DNA of 64,000 nucleotides from Piscicola geometra (Eukaryota; Annelida; Clitellata; Hirudinida; Piscicolidae): NCBI GenBank assembly GCA_943735955.1, contig OX030961.1, positions 6,144,420 to 6,208,419 of the forward strand, read 5' to 3'. Shown piece by piece: positions 51,821 to 64,000 of this stretch (position 1 is its first letter; each line of letters starts with the position of its first letter). The notes under the pieces were generated by a model. It saw only the letters and a program-made list of their open reading frames with translations, ran no database searches and was not told where the DNA came from. The position numbers and the translations under genes were made by a program.

Positions 51821-54800
51821 TCACGCCCGATACACTGGCAGTGGATGCGCCTCGGTGTTGAAGACCCACTGGTCGAGGGGCAGCAGGTCAGGACCCTCCT
51901 GGAACATGAGGTACAGGTACTTGAGCGTCTCTGCCAGGTAGAACGTCTCCATCTTGTCGATAAAGATCAGGTCTCGGTGGCTGGCTGCGTCGACGTTCTT
52001 GACGCCGGCGTATCCTTCGGCGAGTCTGGTGTGCTTCTCGAACGCCTCGAAGATCCGCCACGCCCACTGGCGGTACTTGTCGTCGTTGGTGGCCTTGTAC
52101 ATGTAGAAGAGGCTCTCGATCGTCTCGGGACGGTGGATGTTGTAGAACTGACCAGCCTGGTTGTGTGCGTGTGCGTCCGTGTAGATGAATGGATGTGTGT
52201 GCAATCTGACATTAAAAGCGGCTGAATTAAACCGGAAAATACCTTCAAAATATCGGAAAAAAGACAAAAAACACATTAGAAACATCCTCGATCAAGCCTG
52301 CAGAGAAGACACACAAACCTCGACGTAGAACTTGTCTTTCTGGGAGGGCCGGGTGGAAGTGTCAGACTCAAAAACGACCGACTCTGGTGAAAGACCCGTC
52401 GGCATTTGGTGGTACATCTCGTAACAGGTCTCTGTCAGTTCTGCTGCGGTCTTTGTGGTGGTGGTGGTGATAGGTGGGCTGGTGGGTAGTGATTCAATCA
52501 ATCAATCAAATAATTTTTATAGCGCTCTTTCATCAAATTCAAGATTGATGCTTGATTTATGGTGATTGATTCAATTAATGAATAAGGAAAGTGGTGGGAA
52601 AAGGCAGAAGATGGTTTAGTTTATTAATAATCTTAATTATAAATAGGGCTTTAATGAGCCTTAATTAATCTTAATTCTAAATGGGCCTTAATGATAAAGG
52701 TTAATTATTCTGGACCTGGATCATCATCAAATCATCATCATCATCACCTGGATGAGAGGTCTTTCGGAAGGATCGACACTGATGATGCCATTCATGTGGG
52801 CCAGTGCCAAGAGGCCTGGGTAGAAGCAGGCCAGGTGCTCCTGCGTGCATGCATGCATAGGTGGAAGATGAATGGATGAGTGGGTGGAAGATGGATGAGT
52901 GATAAATGGGTGGGCGATAGATGGGTGAAAAATGAATGAGTGATGAACAGATGAATAAATGACGAATGGAAGAGACAAACACACACAAAACCAACCATCT
53001 TGGATTCGAAGGCTTGCGGGCTGGACATGACGGGCATGATGCCGACGTAGGTGAGGTTGGCGTGTTTGGAGCGCTTGATCAGGTGCTTCAGTGCACCCTT
53101 GTGCGCCTCGATGAAGTGCTCTTTCAGCCTGTGCTCGTGTGTGGTGTGGAGGTGGTGTGGAGGAGTGTGGAGGTGGTGTGGAGGAGTGATGGTGGTGTGG
53201 AGGAGTGTGGAGGTGGTGTGGAGGTGGTGTGGAGGTGGTGTGGAGGAGTGATGGTGGTGTGGAGGAGTGATGGTGGTGTGGAGGAGTGATGGTGATGTGG
53301 AGGAGTGATGGTGGTGTGGAGGAGTGATGGTGATGTGGAGGAGTGATGGTGGTGTGGAGGAGTGATGGTGGTGTGAAGGAGTGATAGTGGTTTGGTGGTG
53401 TGGAGAAGTGATGATGGTGTGGTGGTGTGGAGGAGTGATGGTGGTGTGGTCGTGTGGATGGTGGTCGTGTGGGAGAGTGATGGTGGTGTGGAGGAGTGAT
53501 GGTGGTGTGGAGGAATGATGGTGGTGTGGTCGTGTGGAGGTGTGGTCGTGTGGGAGAGTGATGGTGGTGTAGAGGAGGGATGATGGTGTGGTGGTGTGGA
53601 GGAGTGATGGTGATGTGATCGTGTTGGTGAGTGATGGTGGTGTGTGGTGTGGGGGAAGAAAGGTGGTGTGTGGTTTTGTGATATGGGGGAGTGTGATGGT
53701 TTGGTGATGGTAGTTGTGGTTGCAATAGTGGCGTGGTGTGGTGATAGTGGTGTGATGATTTCGTGAGAAAAACACATAACGAACTAACCAATCGATCGTC
53801 TTGCCGGTCTGCAGCCATTGCTTCAGCAAGTACTCATAGTAGCTGTCCGCCATCGCGCCTATCGACACCGCTCCCTCGCTGAATTCGCTATCTCCATACG
53901 TGCTCAGCATGTAAGCCAGTAGACCGTCGACTTTGGCACCGGTGCTTCGTAAATGTTCGTTCGTCCTGAAAGATGTTTGCTGGGGGAGGGGGAAGGGGGG
54001 ATTGGTTGGTGGAAGGGGGGATTGGTTGGTGGGGGTGGGTGGTGGGAGTGGGAAGATGGAAGTGGTGTCGGTTTTGGTGGTGAAAAGGATGATGGTGGTG
54101 GTGATGATGATGATAATAAAAATGATGATAATGATAATAGAAATGTTATAAGTAATAGTATTTATAAGCAAAAAACCCCTAATACCTCATTAAAACCGCA
54201 ACAACAACCCCCCCACCCCTCATTTGTTCTCCCAAAACCCCCCCCCCCCCCCCTCCCCCCCCCAAGCACCTCGTAGTAGGGGTCCTTGGTGAGTCTTGAG
54301 AGGTCCCTGAACTCCAGTTGGATCGAGCCAACCTCTGCCAGGTTGGTCTGCGAAAAGATGGGCTGTTGACTCCTGGTGATGATCTTGTTGCAGGGCAGGT
54401 CATTGGCGCCCTTCAGGCATGGCTTGAACGCCTTGCCGAACTCCTCCTGATGACGATGATGGTGGTGGTGATAATGATGATGATTATGGTGATGATGATG
54501 ATGATGGTGGTGGTGGTGATGATGATGATGGTGGTGATGATGATGATAATGGTGGTGATGATGATGATAATGGTGGTGAGTGATTTTTATTGGTTGTCGT
54601 GAAGTTGCTTTTTGTTGTTGTTGCTGTTGTGTGAGCGGAAAAAAAAACAATACAATCCCTAAACACATTTGAACACACCTACACACACACACACAAACCC
54701 TCCCAAACACACAAAAGAACACCCCCCCCCCCCACCCCTCCCCTCCTCCCACACAAACACATACAGCCTTGTCTAGGAAGACTTGATCTGCCGAGAGATG

Positions 54801-57800
54801 GAAGGCGCTAAGCAGACCACCCAGCAGGCGTATGACGACCTCGAAGAACTGCATTTGGTAGTCCTGCATGGCTGACAGTTTGTCACGAACCCAGTCTCTC
54901 GAGAGAAGAAACTCTTCAGGAGGGGGGGGGGGTGGTTAAGGGTGGGGGGTGGTTGAGGGGGTGGTTGGGGGGTTGAGGAGATTGGTTGTGTGGTTGGAGG
55001 GAAAGAGTTTTTGATTGTTTGGTGGATCAGGTGGGAAGTTGTGTGGTTTGGAGATAGTGGTTGTGTGATGGTGATGTGGTAGGAAGTTAGTGGTTGTGAT
55101 GTGGTTTGTAGGTGTGTAAGAAGTTGGGATGGGTAAGTGTGGAGAGGTTAGGATGGGTAGGTGTGGAAAGGTTGGGATGGGTAGGTGTGGAGAGGTTGGG
55201 ATGGGTAAGTGTGGAGAGGTTGGGATGGGTAAGTGTGGAGATGTTGGGATGGGTAGGTGTGGAGAGGTTGGGATGGGTAGGTGTGGAGAGGTTGGGATGG
55301 GTAGGTGTGGAAAGGTTGAGATGGGTAGGTGTGGAGAGGTTGGGATGGGTAGGTGTGGAGAGGTTGGAATGGGTAGGTGTGGAGAGGTTGGGATGGGTAG
55401 GTGTGGAAAGGTTGAGATGGGTAGGTGGAGAGGTTGGGATGGGTAGGTGTGGAGATGTTGGGATAGGTAGGTGTGTAAGAAGTTGGGATGGGTAAGTGTG
55501 GAGAGGTTGGGATGGGTAGGTGTGGAGATGTTGGAATGGGTAGGTGTGGAGAGGTTGGGATGGGTAGGTGGAGAGGTTGGGATGGGTAGGTGTGGAGAGG
55601 TTGGGATGGGTAAGTGTGGAGAGGTTGGAATGGGTAGGTGTGGAGAGGTTGGGATGGGTAAGTGTGGAGAGGTTGGGATGGGTAGGTGTGGAAAGGTTGA
55701 GATGGGTAGGTGGAGAGGTTGGGATGGGTAGGTGTGGAAAGGTTGAGATGGGTAGGTGGAGAGGTTGGGATGGGTAGGTGTGGAAAGGTTGAGATGGGTA
55801 GGTGGAGAGGTTGGGATGGGTAGGTGTGGAGAGGTTGGGATGGGTAAGTGTGGAGAGGTTGGAATGGGTAGGTGTGGAGAGGTTGGGATGGGTAAGTGTG
55901 GAGATGTTGGAATGGGTAGGTGTGGAGAGGTTGGGATGGGTAGGTGTGGAGAGGTTGGGATGGGTAGGTGTGGAAAGGTTGAGATGGGTAGGTGTGGAGA
56001 GGTTGGGATGGGTAGGTGTGGAGAGGTTGGAATGGGTAGGTGTGGAGAGGTTGGGATGGGTAGGTGTGGAAAGGTTGAGATGGGTAGGTGGAGAGGTTGG
56101 GATGGGTAGGTGTGGAGAGGTTGGGATGGGTAGGTGTGTAAGAAGTTGGGATGGGTAGGTGTGGAGAGGTTGGGATGGGTAGGTGTGGAGATGTTGGGAT
56201 GGGTAGGTGTGGAGAGGTTGGAATGGGTAGGTGTGGAGAGGTTGGGATGGGTAGGTGTGGAAAGGTTGAGATGGGTAGGTGTGGAGAGGTTGGAATGGGT
56301 AGGTGTGGAGAGGTTGGGATGGGTAGGTGTGGAAAGGTTGAGATGGGTAGGTGGAGAGGTTGGGATGGGTAGGTGTGGAGATGTTGGGATGGGTAGGTGT
56401 GTAAGAAGTTGGGATGGGTAAGTGTGGAGAGGTTGGGATGGGTAGGTGTGGAGAGGTTGGGATGGGTAGGTGTGGAGATGTTGGGATGGGTAGGTGTGGA
56501 GAGGTTGGGATGGGTAAGTGTGGAGAGGTTGGGATGGGTAGGTGTGGAGATGTTGGGATGGGTAAGTGTGGAGAGGTTGGGATGGGTAGGTGTGAAGAGG
56601 TTGGGATGGGTAAGTGTGGGGAGGTTGGGATGGGTAGGTGTGAAGAGGTTGGGATGGGGAGGTGTGGAGAGGTTGGGATGGGTAGGTGTAAAGGGGTTTG
56701 GAGTGTGGGATGTTTTCAATGATTATTGTGTTCCATTGACTTTTTCCAATTTATAGTATGCGATTAAATGCAAAGCATTGCATATCTGTGAAACATTAAC
56801 CGGGAAAATACCTCGTTAAATTCATTTATAATATTAACTTTTCTGTATCTTAAATCGATGAGTTTGTACCTAGTAAAAAAGCACACACAAAAAAAACACA
56901 TGAGAATTTAAATGAGTGGTACCTCTAATATTGACGTGTTTTCACAAGGGACAGATGTGTTCGATTGAGAGTTTGTTTGCATGAAACAGGCTAAGAGGAA
57001 CACACTAAAACATGCAGACACACGCTTAGGCATATAAATACGCATACATAAAGGCGTACAAATATACAGACGTGAAGACATACAAAGGTGCATACATAAA
57101 AATATAAAAAATGAATTCATGCAAACATACAAAAAGACATAAATACAGACATACAAAGACATAATGCATACATACAAAGACACAAAAATACATACAGAAA
57201 TACAAAGAAACATCTCTCCTCACCTTCCTCCAGACCCATGATGTACATGGTATCAAGTGAGTCCACAATCGTCATGCCTACACCCATCCACTGATGCCCT
57301 GTGTATGTGTGTGTGTGTGTGTGTGTGTATGTGTGTGTCTGTGTGAGTGTGTGTGTGTGTGTGTGTAGCCTCAATACAAGCTCTTACACACATGTCAGTT
57401 TTAAGCCACTAACCCACCAACATATGCAAAAAAAGATCAACCAACAAAAACACCCACCCCCTCACCCAATAACCCACCTACCCACCCATCAACCCACCCA
57501 CCCACTAACCCAACCACCCACTCACCCCTCTACCCACCCACCAGTCATAGAGATGGGGAGGAGTTCATCGAATCCCCAAGCGTACTTCTTGTAGGCCCCC
57601 CATGCATGCATGAACGCACTCACCAACCTCCTTTGTTTCTCGTTTTGGGGACCTGTTATTGGGTTGGGTTGAATGGGTGGGTGAGGGATGGGGGGATGGG
57701 TGAGGGATGGGTGGGTGGGTGAGGGATGGGTGGGTGGGTGAGGGATGGGTGGGTGGGTGAGCGATGGATGGGTGAATGAGTGAATGGATGAGTGAGTGAG

Positions 57801-58838
57801 TGAATGGATGATTGATTGGTTGGTTGAGTAAATAATTCGGTTTGTTAGTGAATGAATGAATGAGTGAATGAATGATTAAGTTGATGGATGAGTAAGCAAT
57901 ATAATAGAGTGATTGTATTGGTTGTTGTTTTAACTCTTTCAAGGTCGCAAGCATCAAAGAACCTCTAAACTTCAGTGGGCCTTTACTTCTTTCCTGAAAA
58001 CGTTGAATAATTAATTTATTCAAATATTTCAAATATTTCAAAGAGTTAATTTTCGTTTCAATAAAAAGAAAATGCTTTAAAAAACTATTTAAAAAAAATG
58101 AAATATTACTTTTAATATGCTTATTATTTTCCCATCTTTCTGGAAACAAATATTTATTTATAATACATTTCTAAAAGATATAATTAAATAAATCAGAAAA
58201 ATACTCAAGATGTTAAAAACAACAAGGTTAATATTTATTTTTAAATGCAATATACCTTTTCAGATGGAATGGTGTAGGTATCAGAAGGGGTTTTATTTGT
58301 TGGAAGTAAGGGGCTTTCATCTTAATTAAAATATTAAATAATTACATTTTAAAATGGAAAAAATTAATAAATATGACTGTTTAGTATATAAATATTCAAT
58401 ATTGATTTCAGACTGTTTATATTTTCAAAAAAACTATTTTAGTATTCAGCATTAAAAAATGTTTTAAATGATAACCAAGGAAGTCTGCAGAATGTGGATC
58501 AACGTTTTTTGAAGCCAAACCATTTATTATTCCAACATCATCATGCTTTTTTGAATTTATCTGTGATCATTTTTTAATACTTTAAAAACAATATCATTGT
58601 ATTTACAACTTCAGTCTAACCAAAAAATAATAATTGAGTTATTTAATGATTTATAATATAAAAAACTAACATTATTAGACACTTTGTTTTCGTTTAAGTT
58701 GAAATGATCATAGTGATTTGAGTTTTTAAAAGTGAAGAGTTTTTTCCATGGGGTTGTTGGTTTGAAGAATATAATCACAGTCAACAGCCACAGTATTATT
58801 CCCGTACAAATTATAAATCTCCAGTTTCTTTTACCGAT
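51821..58838 (-). CDS. MAN1B1: ER mannosyl-oligosaccharide 1,2-alpha-mannosidase I (GH47)
   Basis: This enzyme trims one mannose from Man9GlcNAc2 in the early secretory pathway and helps commit misfolded glycoproteins to degradation. Minus-strand exons: 58838-58671 (type II membrane anchor), 58320-58256, 57993-57963, 57652-57542, 57298-57224, 54913-54765, 54446-54268, 53965-53789, 53128-52996, 52840-52748, 52450-52319, 52156-51821. Landmarks: AFMHAWGAYKKYAWGFDELLPIS (split here for length: the catalytic Glu is in FDEL), VDSLDTMYIMGL, RLLGGLLSAFHLS, QLEFRDLSRLT, GAMADSYYEYLLKQW with catalytic Asp, the CFYPG and ETCYEM cysteines, RPETIESLFY with the base Glu, and the C-terminal FNTEAHPLP. RPETIESLFY favours MAN1B1 over Golgi MAN1A. 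The 54268 donor reads as GC (GAGGT|GCTT) if phase is kept. The start-codon exon upstream of 58838 was not found. Confidence 0.93.
53135..53650. repeat. Minisatellite in a MAN1B1 intron
   Basis: About 27 copies of a unit near 18 bp, GGTGGTGTGGAGGAGTGAT, with GTCGTGTGG variants (plus-strand reading). On the gene's own strand it is A/C-rich and runs up to the acceptor of exon 53128-52996. Confidence 0.92.
54436..54585. repeat. (GAT/GGT)n triplet repeat in a MAN1B1 intron
   Basis: GATGATGATGGTGGTGG triplets on the plus strand. On the coding strand this is CATCACCACC-type sequence ending at the acceptor of exon 54446-54268. Confidence 0.9.
55105..56705. repeat. 1.6 kb minisatellite, about 23 bp unit, in a MAN1B1 intron
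   Basis: About 70 units containing GGATGGGTAGGTGTGGAGAG, with recurrent variants (GGTAAGTG, GGAAAGGTTGA, GGAGATGTTG, shorter GGTGGAGAG, and GTGTAAGAAG) in blocks that suggest higher-order duplication. It sits in the intron between exons 57298-57224 and 54913-54765. The long Pro/His/Ser/Thr frame on the minus strand is a repeat artefact. Confidence 0.95.
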
Positions 58839-60020
58839 CTGAGTATTTACAAAAATTGAAATTAAACTTTAAATGCTAAAATATTTAGTTTTATGGTTTT
58901 ATAATCAGGAAACTAGTTTTTACTTTTCCAAGGAACATTTTGAAAAAAATGAGATTCTTTAAACACTTCAATGAATAATGTTACAATTATTTAATGAGAA
59001 TCCAATATATTTTTAGATTTCATGGTTTTCAACATTTTAAGCAAATATATGCTGAATCTACTTTTAACAGTGTTGTACAATATTATTATAGTTAAATAAA
59101 TACATCTTTTATAGTTTTTGAAAAACACTTTAATAAAAAATGTGTAATTAAAGCTAAAAAAAATCATTCTTCACAGACTTAGGCAGTTAACAGAGTTTTT
59201 TTAGCTTTCATCAATCAATCAATCCTTTTTAACTACCCTCCTTAATCTAATCGGATCTTATCCATAAGATGTATAGCTTTGAACTTTCAAATTGAAAAAA
59301 ATAGGTTTAAAAAACTTTCTTTAAAAGAAAAAGATTTTATTTTTTATAAATGACAATTTAAATAACAGAGTATTCATTTATCAGTCATGATTTATAAATA
59401 ATGATTGTTATATAATAAAGCATATGGTTCATAATTTTGAAACTTATTTTTCCATTTTCGACTCAGAAGGGCTTTTTGCATTCACAGTGGAAAAGAAGAA
59501 AAGGCTGAAAGTTCAACTAGAAGACATCTGAAAATCGTACTTCATTTGTAACGGAATCTTTTGGAGCTTAACAAGTAGATCTATATAAAGCTGTATTCTA
59601 GACTGATTCTTGAAAACGTTATTTACAAGTTTTATTGGAAAACAAAAAATCTACTTATTAGGTAATGATTGACAGATCTTGCGAGATATATACAATTTTA
59701 TTTTCTAATTGATCAATGACATTGATTGAGCTCAAGTATAAAGATGCTACATGGTAGCGTATAGGTTAAACTGAATAAACTATCATATTGTCAAATATAT
59801 AAGTACGGTTGGACCAGAGGATTGCTGGAAAATTGCTTAACTAACATGAAACGTCTATTAGATGAGAAAAAACATTCTAACTTTTCAGATCTACGCTATA
59901 TTGTCGCGAGATATGAATGGGAATGGAATAGCCGTGAAGAATTTCGATAGATTATAGCTTGGAAAAAATTGTTTTTAAAATAAAAAAGATTAAATTTTAG
60001 CGAATTATGCGCTGCTAGAG
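58839..60020. other. Interval between MAN1B1 and WDR7
   Basis: AT-rich. It should contain the MAN1B1 start-codon exon or 5' UTR and the WDR7 3' UTR, but I cannot identify either. A TCAATCAATCAATC run at 59210 resembles other repeat tails in the window. Confidence 0.4.

Positions 60021-64000
<3,980 letters not shown>

Noticed and set aside
52727..54171. Long His/Thr/Pro-rich frames on the minus strand
   Set aside because: They run through MAN1B1 exons and the intron minisatellite in mixed frames; only the exon parts match the family.
55148..56719. 523-residue Pro/Thr/His/Ser-rich protein on the minus strand
   Set aside because: Pure translation of the 23 bp minisatellite in a MAN1B1 intron, with no start context or homology.

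Overview
This window is metazoan nuclear DNA. Genes are split into many short exons bounded by GT-AG (rarely GC-AG) sites, and the recognisable products are animal housekeeping proteins. Intergenic DNA is AT-rich. Introns are unusually full of micro- and minisatellites. Two secreted cysteine-knot peptides with an agatoxin-like cysteine pattern point towards an arthropod or another venom- or neuropeptide-bearing invertebrate. I cannot fix the taxon from the sequence alone.

Layout. Positions 1-8967 (+) hold the 3' half of a phosphatidylinositol 4-kinase alpha gene (PI4KA), 18 exons ending in the complete lipid-kinase domain. After about 5 kb of AT-rich spacer come two paralogous four-exon genes (+), at 14105-17556 and 20882-23301. 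Each encodes a signal peptide, a short acidic propeptide, a dibasic cleavage site and an eight-cysteine inhibitor-cystine-knot peptide. A secreted type-B carboxylesterase follows at 24488-26440 (-). Positions 26880-30070 hold transposon debris: a 1.8 kb hAT-like non-autonomous element with a perfect 8 bp target-site duplication, a short MITE-like element and a tRNA-derived SINE. ALKBH6 lies at 30272-31477 (+). An AGC-family pseudokinase, convergent with it, lies at 31565-33553 (-). Divergent from the pseudokinase is a complete 25-exon ZFC3H1 gene, 33921-50510 (+), with very large low-complexity exons. MAN1B1 (ER alpha-1,2-mannosidase I) occupies 51821-58838 (-). The 3' half of WDR7 (rabconnectin-3 beta) fills 60021-64000 (-) and runs off the window.

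How the genes relate. There is no operon-like pathway here. PI4KA (plasma-membrane PI4P), WDR7 (V-ATPase regulation) and MAN1B1 (ER quality control) act in membrane traffic. ZFC3H1 (nuclear exosome targeting) and ALKBH6 are nuclear. The accessory part is the secreted module: two knot peptides and a neighbouring secreted esterase.

The main unexplained structure is the repeat load. Simple repeats sit right at splice junctions with a sense-strand bias: G/T-rich just after donors and A/C-rich just before acceptors. In ZFC3H1 they have also entered the reading frame. Exon boundaries were chosen by reading splice sites and checking that codon phases agree; a few uncertain ones are flagged.
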